This document shows, piece by piece, positions 17,166 through 25,784 of a stretch of 64,000 nt of DNA. Under the pieces are notes generated by a model that was not told where the DNA came from, ran no database searches, and saw nothing but the letters and a program-made list of their open reading frames with translations. The stretch spans positions 1 through 64,000 of the forward strand of contig CAXBCH010000011.1 in assembly GCA_963974125.1 (NCBI GenBank), in the 5' to 3' direction. The position numbers were made by a program, and so were the translations under genes. Positions within the stretch are counted from its first letter, which is position 1. Each line of letters opens with the position of its first letter. This DNA is from Haliea sp963974125 (lineage in GTDB: Bacteria; Pseudomonadota; Gammaproteobacteria; Pseudomonadales; Halieaceae).

Positions 17166-18896
17166 ATGTTCGCCAGCCTGGCTCTAGCGGCCCTGCTGCT
17201 TGTGACGCCGGGCGCCACGGCCGCGCGGGCAGACGCCGAACCGGTACTGACAACTCAGCAGCAGCTAGATCTGGCGGAAAGCCAACGCACCAGTGCGCCT
17301 GACAAAGCCAGGGCCCTGCTGGATAAACTGCAGCGGAACCATGCAGCCCTTGACTCTGAACAGCAGCACCAGCTTCAGTATATTCAGGCTTACCTGCTCG
17401 CCATCCAGGGCGAGCTCTCCAAGGCCATCAGCCTGTTGGAGACATTGCGCCAAAGCCCCTATGTTGCCAGCCGAATCAAGGGGCACTTGCTGCTGGCCAA
17501 CATGCATGAGTCACTCAAGGATTTCACCACCGCCTACGAATCTCTGTATCAGGCACTGAAAGATAGGGGCGAGGTGGCGGATCAGGAGCTCCATGCCGCC
17601 ATTTACACCGTTGCGGCCCAGCTGCATATCAGTGCGGGCGCCTACCAGCAGGCGATGGAGTTTGCGGATTCCATAGGCAAGGCCTCTGCGACACCCAGAA
17701 GCCAGTGCATCAGCCATTCCCAGAAGTTGCATGCGCTGATCAGGATGCAGCAATCCTACCCTGAAGCATTGTTGAAGCGGGCCCGGGAAGCCTGCACCAG
17801 AGCAGCTGAACCCTTACTCCTGCACACTATTCATGTGTTTACCGCCGAGGTGGATATCCAGACGGCCCCTGCCCTGGTGAAGGCCAATATGCAGGAGATT
17901 TTGCCGCATCTGGAAGCCATAGGCTTCCCGTTTACCCTGGCCTCGGCCCGCTATTACCTGGCGCGGGCCGATTTTCAACTGGGTGAGCTGCACCACGCCG
18001 GGGAACTGGCCCGGCAGGTACACCAGCAGGCCAGCCAGATCGGCGACCGGCGACTGGAAAACCAGAGTCTGTTACTGCTGGCGCAGCTTCGCGAAGCGAA
18101 CGGTCAGCATCAACAGGCCCTGGAGAACTACAAAGCGCATATCCAGGCGCTGAACCGCTTTGTGGATGAGTTCAAACAGCGCCGCATCGCGTTTCATCTG
18201 GCGCAGGCCGATTATATTGAGAGTCAGAACCGCCTGACGCTGCTGACCACTGAAAACCAGGTACTGCAGCTGGAAGCCCACACCCAGCAGCAAAAACGCC
18301 TGTATGCCACTTTGGGAGGTGGCTCGGTGATTCTCGGCCTGTCACTTGCCCTCTACGGTCTTAATCGCAAACGGAGCCAGCTCACCACCCTGGCGACCAG
18401 AGATTTCCTGACCCAGCTGTACAACCGGGGGCATTTTACCCAGCTGATGAACCGCTGGCTTGGCGATCGCCGGGGCACCCAGGTCCACAGCCTGCTGTTG
18501 TTTGACCTTGATCTGTTCAAGAAAATCAATGACCAGTATGGTCATGATGTCGGTGACAAGGTGTTGTGCCATGTTGCGTCGCTGTGCCTCGCCAATATCC
18601 GCGAACAGGATATTCTCGCACGCATCGGTGGCGAGGAATTCGCCCTTTTCCTGCCCTGCTGCGACAGTCACCATGCGCTGCAGTGGGCTGAACAGTGTCG
18701 CCAGGTCATAGCCGATAACCCGCTGGAGCTGGATGGCCAGTCCATCGGCATCACCGCCAGTTTTGGCATCGCCAGTGCCACGCCGCCAACAGACTTTGAA
18801 ACCCTGTTCAAGCTGGCCGACGAGGCGCTGTATCGCAGCAAGGACCAGGGTCGCAACCGCTGTTACCTGTATCAGGTGGATGCAGCTCTGCCGTAA
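17166..18896 (+). CDS. membrane-anchored TPR-like/GGDEF diguanylate cyclase
   Basis: A 576-residue protein. A signal peptide (about 1-23) precedes a mainly helical, TPR-like periplasmic region (about 30-350), a coiled stretch, one transmembrane helix (about 379-400) and a cytoplasmic GGDEF domain (about 410-570). The active site is GGEEF at 488-492, so cyclic-di-GMP synthesis is expected. An inhibitory-site RxxD motif (REQD, 479-482) lies exactly five residues before it, so product inhibition is likely. The gene starts 32 bp after the borosin precursor on the same strand and probably shares its transcript. That suggests, but does not prove, that the peptide or its modified form is linked to the sensor. 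The stop is 11 bp from the convergent methyltransferase stop. Confidence 0.9.
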   Translation: MFASLALAALLLVTPGATAARADAEPVLTTQQQLDLAESQRTSAPDKARALLDKLQRNHAALDSEQQHQLQYIQAYLLAIQGELSKAISLLETLRQSPYVASRIKGHLLLANMHESLKDFTTAYESLYQALKDRGEVADQELHAAIYTVAAQLHISAGAYQQAMEFADSIGKASATPRSQCISHSQKLHALIRMQQSYPEALLKRAREACTRAAEPLLLHTIHVFTAEVDIQTAPALVKANMQEILPHLEAIGFPFTLASARYYLARADFQLGELHHAGELARQVHQQASQIGDRRLENQSLLLLAQLREANGQHQQALENYKAHIQALNRFVDEFKQRRIAFHLAQADYIESQNRLTLLTTENQVLQLEAHTQQQKRLYATLGGGSVILGLSLALYGLNRKRSQLTTLATRDFLTQLYNRGHFTQLMNRWLGDRRGTQVHSLLLFDLDLFKKINDQYGHDVGDKVLCHVASLCLANIREQDILARIGGEEFALFLPCCDSHHALQWAEQCRQVIADNPLELDGQSIGITASFGIASATPPTDFETLFKLADEALYRSKDQGRNRCYLYQVDAALP

Positions 18897-18907
18897 CCGG
18901 GGAACCC

Positions 18908-19714
18908 TTATACACGGCGCAATGGGTGATCGCCGGGAACCCCAAGCTGATCGAGCATGGCGGTGTCGGCCTGTTTCCCGCTGGCCGGCGGAATCACCAG
19001 GGTAGTAATCTGTTCAAGCCTTGCCTCGGGCAGAGCTGAAAGCGGGAGCCTGTCGATACGCGGCCGCCAGATAGGCAACTCCGCCGCCTCATACAGGATC
19101 ACCTGGTGCTCGAGTGGATACCAGCGGCCAAGCTTTTGTACCAGCGCGGCGAGCGAGTGGCGGTCACTCTCCAGCCGCTTCAGGGTATGGTCACCTGCGA
19201 TACCGGGCTGCCACAACACCAGCCAGGCGCTGATATCGATCTGCGGTTGCTGGAACAGAAACCGGCTGGCTTCCAGCTGCAGGCACCCCCGTTCCATGGG
19301 GTCTTCACCCAGGTCTGCCCACAGACAGGCATCGGCGCTGATTCCCGGCTGCATTTCAGCGCCAAACCCAAGCGCTCGCAGCCGGCGTATGGCCTGATGG
19401 GGCGGCCAGCTGGCAATCCCCGGATGACCGTAACAGGCCCAGCATACCTGCTTGCCCTGCTGCACTGCCTGCATGACCACTTCGACCATGGCCTCATAAC
19501 TGTCAAGCCGCGAATCACCCCGTTGATAGTAGGACTGCATATCCACCAGGTTGGGATTCAGTCGGGAAAGAAAATCCCGCAGATAATGGCTATTGGCGTG
19601 GAAAAATACCACGTCGGCCTGTTGCAACTGATTCCGTGCCAGTTCGCTTAGCTGGCTGCCCAGGGTGATACCCAGACCGACACAGACGAGATGGCCGGGA
19701 CGCTCAGCATTCAT
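18908..19714 (-). CDS. borosin alpha-N-methyltransferase (SonM-like, tetrapyrrole-methylase fold)
   Basis: A 268-residue SAM-dependent enzyme of the tetrapyrrole methylase superfamily. The glycine-rich motif VGLGITLG is at 12-19, YGHPGI at 95-100, PGISADACLWADLG at 123-136 and EASRF near 148-152. The pattern matches borosin backbone N-methyltransferases rather than precorrin enzymes. Tyr63, Arg69, Tyr73 and Tyr95 have the same spacing (6, 4, 22) as the catalytic Tyr66/Arg72/Tyr76/Tyr98 I recall for OphMA. The C-terminal part (WYPLEHQVILYEA, LPIWRPRIDRLPL, TTLVIPPA) closely resembles SonM. No core peptide is fused, so the substrate must be separate: the 67-residue precursor at 16930. The gene is convergent with the cyclase and has only a weak GAAG ribosome site. 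Confidence 0.9.
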   Translation of the reverse strand: MNAERPGHLVCVGLGITLGSQLSELARNQLQQADVVFFHANSHYLRDFLSRLNPNLVDMQSYYQRGDSRLDSYEAMVEVVMQAVQQGKQVCWACYGHPGIASWPPHQAIRRLRALGFGAEMQPGISADACLWADLGEDPMERGCLQLEASRFLFQQPQIDISAWLVLWQPGIAGDHTLKRLESDRHSLAALVQKLGRWYPLEHQVILYEAAELPIWRPRIDRLPLSALPEARLEQITTLVIPPASGKQADTAMLDQLGVPGDHPLRRV

Positions 19715-19752
19715 AGATCACTTCAACGCCATGGAATCGCGGCAGCCATGCT

Positions 19753-20817
19753 TCAGCCTGGCGCCGCCTGGCGCCGGGCGCGCACCGCAGCGGCAAGCTC
19801 ATTGAGCAGGATTTCAGTGTCCTCCCAGTTGATGCAGGGATCGGTGATGCTCTGGCCGTAGGTGAGGGACTGCCCCGCGACGACATCCTGGCGTCCTTCC
19901 ACCAGGTTGCTCTCGATCATGATGCCGAAAATGCTGCGGCTGCCGCGGGCGACCTGGCTGCCGATGTCGCGGATGACATCCCGCTGCCGGGCGGGGATCT
20001 TGCGGCTGTTGGCGTGGCTGGCATCGACCATGATGCGCGCCGGCAGGCCAGCCTTGGCCAGCATGGCGCCGGCATCATCCACCGAGAACATGTCGTAGTT
20101 GGGGTGCTTGCCCCCGCGCAGGATGATATGGCAGTCCTCGTTGCCGGTGGTCTGGAAAATCGCCGAGTGGCCGTGCTTGGTCACCGACAGGAAGTGGTGC
20201 GGTTGTGAGGCTGACTTGATGGCGTCGATGGCCACCTGGATATCGCCATCAGTGGCGTTCTTGAAACCGACCGGGCAGGACAGGCCCGAGGCCAATTCCC
20301 GGTGGGTCTGGCTCTCGGTGGTGCGGGCACCCACCGCCCCCCAGGCAATCAGATCGGCCACGTACTGCGGGCTGATCAGGTCCAGATATTCGGTACCGGC
20401 GGGCAGGCCCATGCCGGCGAGGTCCGACAGCAGCTGCCGGGCCAGATGCAGGCCCTTGTTGATCTGGAAGGTGTTGTTGAGATCCGGATCATTGATCAAA
20501 CCCTTCCAGCCCACCGTGGTGCGGGGCTTTTCAAAATACACGCGCATCACCACCAGCACATCCTCCGCCAGCGCGTCGGCGACGGCTTTCAGCCGCCGGC
20601 CGTAGTCTCGCGCGGCCGCCGGGTCGTGGATGGAGCAGGGCCCGACCACCGCCAGCAGGCGGTCATCCTCGCCGGCGAGGATACGATGAATGCCGTGGCG
20701 GGCGGCGGCCACGGTGGTGGCGGCGGGCTCGCTCACCGCGATATCGCGAATGAGTTGCTGGGGTGCAATCAGCTCGTTGGTGCGCTGAATGCGCAGATCG
20801 TCGGTATTGGTGGTCAT
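19753..20817 (-). CDS. 3-deoxy-7-phosphoheptulonate synthase, class I (AroF/G/H type)
   Basis: A 354-residue DAHP synthase that condenses phosphoenolpyruvate and erythrose 4-phosphate, the first step of the shikimate pathway. Visible family blocks are VVGPCSIHD near residue 60, FEKPRTTVGWKGLINDPDL, GARTTESQTHRE, and DASHANSRK with metal-site residues. The length matches E. coli AroG/F/H (about 350). The ATG at 20817 is chosen from family length. A minus-strand TATATT (complement of 20850-20855) is a likely -10 box about 33 bp upstream. Which aromatic amino acid inhibits it cannot be told. Confidence 0.95.
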   Translation of the reverse strand: MTTNTDDLRIQRTNELIAPQQLIRDIAVSEPAATTVAAARHGIHRILAGEDDRLLAVVGPCSIHDPAAARDYGRRLKAVADALAEDVLVVMRVYFEKPRTTVGWKGLINDPDLNNTFQINKGLHLARQLLSDLAGMGLPAGTEYLDLISPQYVADLIAWGAVGARTTESQTHRELASGLSCPVGFKNATDGDIQVAIDAIKSASQPHHFLSVTKHGHSAIFQTTGNEDCHIILRGGKHPNYDMFSVDDAGAMLAKAGLPARIMVDASHANSRKIPARQRDVIRDIGSQVARGSRSIFGIMIESNLVEGRQDVVAGQSLTYGQSITDPCINWEDTEILLNELAAAVRARRQAAPG

Positions 20818-20900
20818 TGCAGTCTCGGACAGTTTTGAAGTAGCCCGCCAATATACCATCCGCAGCGGCCCGCGTGCAGCCGGGCGCAGGCCTGCGGGGA

Positions 20901-21467
20901 CTAAAGCGCCGCCAGATCCGCCGGATAATCCACATCGCGCAGGATTCCGGGGTCCGCCAGCGGCAGGCACAGGCACCCGCTGCCCGCCTGTCGAACCAGA
21001 TCACGGGCACCACGGTCGCCCTGCAGACGGGCGAGCGCGGAAAAAAAAGCGCGACCGAACCCCACCGGATGACCGGGTTTCCCTGCATAGGTCGGCGTGA
21101 CAACGATATCCGTGGTCAGGGCCGCCGCTACCTGGCGGAACGTTTGCGGGCGGATGGCCGGCATATCCGCCAGCGCCACCAGCAGTCCCTCCCAGCCTGT
21201 CAGCTGCACCACCGCATCTGCCAGGGTGGCACCCATGCCCTGCGCGGCATGCTCGCACACCAGCACCGGAACACGCTCGGCCAGCAGCCGCTCCCTGAGC
21301 GGGTCGTCACCGGGCCGCAGGCAGACCCGCAAGGGCAGCCCGCTGTGCCGAATCGTCGCTACCACAGCGAACAACAGTGGGTCACCGCTGGGCAATGGCG
21401 CCAGGCGTTTGTCACTGCCAAAACGCTGGCTGCGGCCAGCGGCCAGCAACAGCACGCCGACGGTCAC
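20901..21467 (-). CDS. mocA: molybdenum cofactor cytidylyltransferase-like protein
   Basis: A 188-residue nucleotidyltransferase of the MobA/MocA family. The nucleotide-binding signature LAAGRSQRFGSDK is at residues 8-20, and ALADMPAI near 98-105 carries the metal-binding Asp. MocA adds CMP to molybdopterin for xanthine-dehydrogenase-type enzymes. It overlaps xdhC by 4 bp, which fits that role. The likely client is the molybdenum hydroxylase at 39144-41875. Confidence 0.88.
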   Translation of the reverse strand: MTVGVLLLAAGRSQRFGSDKRLAPLPSGDPLLFAVVATIRHSGLPLRVCLRPGDDPLRERLLAERVPVLVCEHAAQGMGATLADAVVQLTGWEGLLVALADMPAIRPQTFRQVAAALTTDIVVTPTYAGKPGHPVGFGRAFFSALARLQGDRGARDLVRQAGSGCLCLPLADPGILRDVDYPADLAAL

Positions 21468-22423
21468 TGCCGCGCCCGCCGCAGCTGCACCAGCTCGGCC
21501 ATGATGGCAACGGCGATTTCCAGCGGCGTCTTGCTGCCGATATCCAGCCCTACCGGAGCGTGCAACGCCCTCAGGCGGTCCTCCCCGATATCCAGCTGTC
21601 GCAGGCGCTGCAGGCGCTTCTCGGTGGTACGACGCGACCCCAGGGCGCCCACATACCAGGCGTCGGTGGCCAGGGCCTCCATCAGCGCCATATCATCGAT
21701 GCGCGGATCATGAGTGAGCGTGATCACAATGCTGTGGCGGTCGCTGGCATGCTCGCGCACGGCATCATCGGGCATGCCGCCGAGCAAGGGCACTGCCGGG
21801 CCCTGCCACTGCTCCCGCATGCGCTGCCGGGGATCGGCCACCAGCACCTCATAGTCCATCGCCAGCGCCAGCTCAGCCAATGACTGGCCGAGCTGACCCG
21901 CGCCGACCAGCAGCAGACGCATCTGGGGCCCGAAGGTCTGCTCCAGGGTGTGGCCATCAAAGCGCAGGGGCGCATGGTGTTCCTGCGCCGCCGTCCCGGT
22001 AGCCCCGCTGCCCAGGGCAACGGAGCGGCGCAGGCAGCGGCGGGCGGCAATGGCATCCAGTGCTGCACGCAGCCAGCTGCGATCCCGCTCCAGGATCAAC
22101 CGCTGTACCAGTACCTGCAGCCGGCCACCGCAGGGCAGACCCAGGCGCTCGTTCTGTTCCGCGGTGACGCCATACTCTATCAGCTCGGCCCGCGCCACCG
22201 GCAGGACACCGGACTGCAGGCGCTGCAGCAGGTCTTCCTCGATACAGCCCCCGGACAGCGAGCCCACCTGTTCGCCGCGGCCGTTGCAGGCCAGCAGCGC
22301 ACCCGGAGGGCGCGGCGAGGAACCCTGCGCAGCGACGATGGTGCACAACCAGACCGGCGGCGCAGTGGCCTCCGTCAGCCAGTGGAGAGCGCTGCCGAGA
22401 ATGGCCTGGTCCGGTATCTGCAT
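21464..22423 (-). CDS. xdhC: XdhC/CoxI family molybdenum-cofactor maturation protein
   Basis: A 319-residue protein with the XdhC N-terminal domain (VAAQGSSPRPPGA, GSLSGGCIEEDL near residues 30-62) and a C-terminal NAD-binding-like domain (LLLVGAGQLGQSLAEL, then HDPRIDDMAL and YVGALGSRRTTEKR). XdhC proteins insert sulfurated molybdenum cofactor into xanthine-dehydrogenase-family enzymes. It follows DUF501 by 2 bp and overlaps mocA by 4 bp, forming a three-gene unit. Confidence 0.92.
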   Translation of the reverse strand: MQIPDQAILGSALHWLTEATAPPVWLCTIVAAQGSSPRPPGALLACNGRGEQVGSLSGGCIEEDLLQRLQSGVLPVARAELIEYGVTAEQNERLGLPCGGRLQVLVQRLILERDRSWLRAALDAIAARRCLRRSVALGSGATGTAAQEHHAPLRFDGHTLEQTFGPQMRLLLVGAGQLGQSLAELALAMDYEVLVADPRQRMREQWQGPAVPLLGGMPDDAVREHASDRHSIVITLTHDPRIDDMALMEALATDAWYVGALGSRRTTEKRLQRLRQLDIGEDRLRALHAPVGLDIGSKTPLEIAVAIMAELVQLRRARQ

Positions 22424-22425
22424 GA

Positions 22426-22917
22426 TCAGGGAGCCGCCCAGTGCCGGTCCAGCAGACCACCGATGGTGTTGGGCACCACCAGGTGCGCTGCATACCAGGT
22501 GTGCAGGCAGCGTATGCGGCTGAAGTCGGCGATACCGCCAATGCCCCGCTCCTGCAGCACTGACGCAAACCCCGCCGCCTCCAGGGCACTGCGCTCGCCG
22601 CTGGCGAGGAAGCTGTCGCGCAGCCGGATATGAGCCTCGTGGTCCACCCGCATGGATGCCCGCAACCCCGGTTCGGCGTTGACCCGGGTCTGGAAATCCT
22701 TGATCAGGCCGCGCGCCTCGTCCTGGTCAATGCGATAGTTCAGTACCGGGTCGACCAGCCAGAACAGGGTCGGAAAAGGCTTGCCGTCCACCAGCGACGC
22801 CACCCTGATAACCCGGGGCTGGCCACCGTCATCGAGAACCGGGATGTCCTCCAGACCGCGGGGTTCGCGACCCAGCAGTGTCGCCACCGCAGCCCATTGT
22901 GATTCGGTAAATGCCAT
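22426..22917 (-). CDS. DUF501 domain-containing protein
   Basis: A 163-residue cytoplasmic protein matching the DUF501 pattern: an N-terminal LLGREPRGLEDIPV block and a central PFPTLFWLVDPVLN segment followed by acidic residues. A conserved C-terminal region (GIADFSRIRCLHTWYA) ends the domain. The family is of unknown function, although its Cys/His near the C-terminus hint at ligand binding. The ATG at 22917 begins the conserved domain; a longer open frame runs upstream through the riboswitch antisense strand and is not credible. It is the first gene of the DUF501-xdhC-mocA unit. Confidence 0.83.
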   Translation of the reverse strand: MAFTESQWAAVATLLGREPRGLEDIPVLDDGGQPRVIRVASLVDGKPFPTLFWLVDPVLNYRIDQDEARGLIKDFQTRVNAEPGLRASMRVDHEAHIRLRDSFLASGERSALEAAGFASVLQERGIGGIADFSRIRCLHTWYAAHLVVPNTIGGLLDRHWAAP

Positions 22918-23008
22918 TGCGCCTTCCGCAGCTGTTGCCCAGACGCCTATTCTACGGCAAACATGCAGCCGCGTAAGGCGCACAAGCTGCTGGACACGAT
23001 CTGGACAA

Positions 23009-23037
23009 TTGACAGCAACAGGCCCAGTCACTAAAGT
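23009..23037 (+). promoter_or_regulatory. sigma-70 promoter of the B12 uptake operon
   Basis: A perfect TTGACA (23009-23014) and TAAAGT (23032-23037) are separated by exactly 17 bp. Transcription would begin near 23044, just ahead of the cobalamin riboswitch. Confidence 0.75.
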
Positions 23038-23051
23038 GCAGGCCGTACCAG

Positions 23052-23184
23052 GTGCCTGCCGCCGGTGTCGCTTGACACGGCTGGGCCGGTTAAATGGGAA
23101 GTGTGGTGAGGCCCCGTGCCGATGCCACCGCTGCCCCCGCAACGGTAGACAGCAACAGCTGTAAGCCCGATACCTGCCTGGCAC
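23052..23184 (+). promoter_or_regulatory. cobalamin riboswitch
   Basis: The leader carries the cobalamin aptamer hallmarks in order: TAAATGGGAA (about 23091-23100), the GCCCCCGCAAC core near 23130-23145, and the B12 box AGCCCGATACCTGCC (23164-23178). GTGCC (23052-23056) can pair with GGCAC (23180-23184) to close P1. Adenosylcobalamin binding should repress the downstream operon. A GGAGGG (about 23200) and a CCCTCC (about 23261) after the aptamer could alternate in an expression platform. No run of T residues follows, so translational control is more likely than termination. Confidence 0.93.
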
Positions 23185-23297
23185 GAGCAACGATGGAGCG
23201 GAGGGCTTCATTGAAGGTTGCCTGATGCTGTTTCCCGCATTGTGTTCCCTGGATCCCCTCCCTCAATCGCCACATTTTCCTGGCATTGAGGTACGAC

Positions 23298-25160
23298 ATG
23301 AAACCACACGCACTCGCCAGCGCGGTCGCGCTGCTGACCACCCTGCCCGCCTTGGCTGACAACAACACCGCTACCCACCCGCTGGAAGAGATTGTCATCA
23401 GCTCCTCCAGGATCGCCATGCCCCTGCGCGAGGTCGGCACCTCGATCTCGGTAGTCGATGCGGAGGAAATCCGCGCCCGCGGCTTCAACTCCCTGCAGGA
23501 CATCCTGCGCAGTCAACCGTCTGTTGCAGTCAGTAATAACGGCGGCCCCGGCAAGGTATCCTCGCTGCGCATTCGCGGCGAGGAAGCCTACCGGACGCGG
23601 ATCCTGGTCGACGGCATCGATATCTCCGACACCTCCGCGCCCCAGGTCGGGCCGCGAGTCGAGCAACTGCTGAGCAGCGGCGTACAGCGGGTGGAAATCC
23701 TGCGCGGCCCCCAGGGCCTGATGTATGGCGCCGACGCTGGCGGGGTCATCAACATCAGCACCCGCGCTCCAGGCGATGGCATCGGCGGCGACGTCAGCGC
23801 GGAAGCCGGCCGCTACGGCAGCCGACAATTCGCCGCCAACATCGGCGCCGGCAACGACACCGTGGACGGCAACCTGTCGCTGGCGGACTACCGCAGCGAC
23901 GGCTTCAACTCGCGCACAGATGACATCGACCCGGCGGACGACGACGGCTACGACAACACCACCGTGCACGGCCGCGCCGGCTGGAACATCAGCGAACAAC
24001 TGCGGCTGGAACTGGTCGCCCGGGATGTCGAAGGTGACAGCGCCTACGACGGCTGCTTCACCAGTGACACTTTCGCCCCCAGCAACCGCTGCAGCGACAG
24101 CTACTCGCAGCAGTCCTGGCGCACGGCCGCCAGCTTCCGCGGCGAACAGCTGCAGCACGAGCTGGCCTACAGCCACAGCGAGACCGAGCGCCAGAACTTC
24201 ACCGCAGGCCTGCCGAGCTTTGGCACCGAGGGTTCATTGAGCCGGGTCAGCTATCTCGGCAGCTACTCAACCGGGGACGCACTGCAGCTGGTGTATGGGG
24301 TGGATCACGAGGAGCAGGAACTGGATGACGGCACCTTTGACACCGAGCGCGACCAGACCGGCGTCTACCTGGAATACCAGGGACGGCTCGGCGACAGCCT
24401 GTACTTCACTGCCGGCGGCCGCTACGACGACAATGAAGACTTCGGCAGCCACGACTCCTGGCGGGTGAGTGCCGCCTACCTGCTGCCCGTGGGGGCCAGC
24501 GAACTCAAGTTCAAAAGCGCCTGGAGCACCGGTTTCCGTGCCCCGAGCCTGTATGAAATCGCCTACAACCGCAGTTTCTTCGCCTCCCCGCCGGCAGCCG
24601 ATGTCAGCCTGCGGGAAGAGCGCAGCGAGGGCCTGGATATCGGTGTGGCCTGGTACAGTGCCAGCGGTCTGGTGCTGGAAGCCATTGTTTTCGAGCAAAC
24701 GGTGGAGAACGAAATTTTCTTCGACCTGGCCAACTACTCCGGCTACCTGCAGGGCAGCGGCGACAGCGATTCCTCGGGCGTGGAACTGATCGCCGAGGTG
24801 CCCCTGCCGATGCAACTGCAACTGCAGGGCAATTACACCTACAACGACACCGAGACCGCCGCCGGCGGTCACCGGGTCTATCGCCCGCGCCATCTCGCCA
24901 ATATCGGCCTGCAGTGGCAGGCCCCATCCGCTCCGCTGGCCCTGGGCCTGCATCTGCGCGCCTCGCGGGACGCGCGCGAGTCCGATGGCAGCGCCCTCGA
25001 CAACTACGAAGTCCTGGATCTGAACGCACGCTACACGCTGGCAGCCGGACTCGATGTCTACGGCCGCATTGAGAACCTGCTGGACCAGGACTACGAAGAA
25101 ATCCCCGGTTACCGGACCAGCGCCCGGGCCGCCCATGCGGGTCTGCGCTATTCCTTTTAG
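23298..25160 (+). CDS. btuB: vitamin B12 TonB-dependent outer-membrane receptor
   Basis: A 620-residue receptor with a signal peptide (cleaved near ALA-D, residue 20) and a TonB box EEIVISSSR. A plug with SLRIRGEEAYRTRILVDG and VEILRGPQGLMYGADAGGVINI is followed by a 22-strand-type barrel ending in LRYSF with a terminal Phe. Length matches BtuB (about 600). ATG 23298 has GAGGT 6 bp upstream; an in-frame TTG at 23286 would precede the ribosome site. The riboswitch upstream and cobO-btuCDF downstream make cobalamin the ligand. Confidence 0.95.
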   Translation: MKPHALASAVALLTTLPALADNNTATHPLEEIVISSSRIAMPLREVGTSISVVDAEEIRARGFNSLQDILRSQPSVAVSNNGGPGKVSSLRIRGEEAYRTRILVDGIDISDTSAPQVGPRVEQLLSSGVQRVEILRGPQGLMYGADAGGVINISTRAPGDGIGGDVSAEAGRYGSRQFAANIGAGNDTVDGNLSLADYRSDGFNSRTDDIDPADDDGYDNTTVHGRAGWNISEQLRLELVARDVEGDSAYDGCFTSDTFAPSNRCSDSYSQQSWRTAASFRGEQLQHELAYSHSETERQNFTAGLPSFGTEGSLSRVSYLGSYSTGDALQLVYGVDHEEQELDDGTFDTERDQTGVYLEYQGRLGDSLYFTAGGRYDDNEDFGSHDSWRVSAAYLLPVGASELKFKSAWSTGFRAPSLYEIAYNRSFFASPPAADVSLREERSEGLDIGVAWYSASGLVLEAIVFEQTVENEIFFDLANYSGYLQGSGDSDSSGVELIAEVPLPMQLQLQGNYTYNDTETAAGGHRVYRPRHLANIGLQWQAPSAPLALGLHLRASRDARESDGSALDNYEVLDLNARYTLAAGLDVYGRIENLLDQDYEEIPGYRTSARAAHAGLRYSF

Positions 25161-25172
25161 GAGCCTACTCGA

Positions 25173-25784
25173 ATGACCGACAGCGAACGCAAGAACGAAC
25201 GCCACAAGAAGGCCATGGCCAAACAGAAGACCAGTGTCGATGCCAGTATCAATGCCGCCAGCACCGAACGCGGGGTCGCGATCCTGCTCACCGGGAACGG
25301 CAAGGGCAAGTCCAGTTCCGCCTTCGGCATGGTGATGCGCGCCCTGGGCTATGGCTACAGGGTTGGCGTCGTGCAGTTCATCAAGGGGGAGCAACTGTCC
25401 GGCGAGGAGATCTACCTGCGGGAGCATTGCCCGCAGGTGGACTTCTACCAGATGGGCACCGGCTTCACCTGGGACACCCAGGACCGCAGCGGTGACATCG
25501 CTGCCGCCGTGCGCACCTGGGAGCAGGCCAGCGCCATGCTCGCCAACCCCGCCTACCATCTGGTAGTGCTGGATGAGCTCACCTACATGCTGGCCTTTGA
25601 CTACCTGCCTGAAGACAAGGTACTGCAGGCGCTGGCCAACCGCCCACCGGAACAGAGCGTGGTGGTCACCGGCCGCGGCGGCGGCAAGGCGCTGCAGGAG
25701 ATCATGGACACGGTCTCGGAAGTGAAAGAGATCAAGCACGCCTACAACAACGGTATCAAGGCTCGTCGCGGCGTTGATTACTAG
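25173..25784 (+). CDS. cobO: cob(I)yrinic acid a,c-diamide adenosyltransferase
   Basis: A 203-residue CobA/CobO/BtuR-type corrinoid adenosyltransferase. The P-loop GNGKGKSSSA is at residues 41-50, and the family blocks VQFIKGE, TWDTQDR and LDELTYML follow. It adds the 5'-deoxyadenosyl group to cob(I)alamin in the cytoplasm, converting imported B12 to coenzyme. It lies 12 bp after btuB and overlaps btuC by 11 bp. The symbol btuR is equivalent in salvage-only organisms. Confidence 0.95.
   Translation: MTDSERKNERHKKAMAKQKTSVDASINAASTERGVAILLTGNGKGKSSSAFGMVMRALGYGYRVGVVQFIKGEQLSGEEIYLREHCPQVDFYQMGTGFTWDTQDRSGDIAAAVRTWEQASAMLANPAYHLVVLDELTYMLAFDYLPEDKVLQALANRPPEQSVVVTGRGGGKALQEIMDTVSEVKEIKHAYNNGIKARRGVDY

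Noticed and set aside
18908..19714. Tetrapyrrole methylase as part of cobalamin synthesis near the btu operon
   Set aside because: Catalytic Tyr/Arg spacing and the C-terminal blocks match borosin enzymes; the riboswitch operon is 3 kb away and holds uptake genes only.
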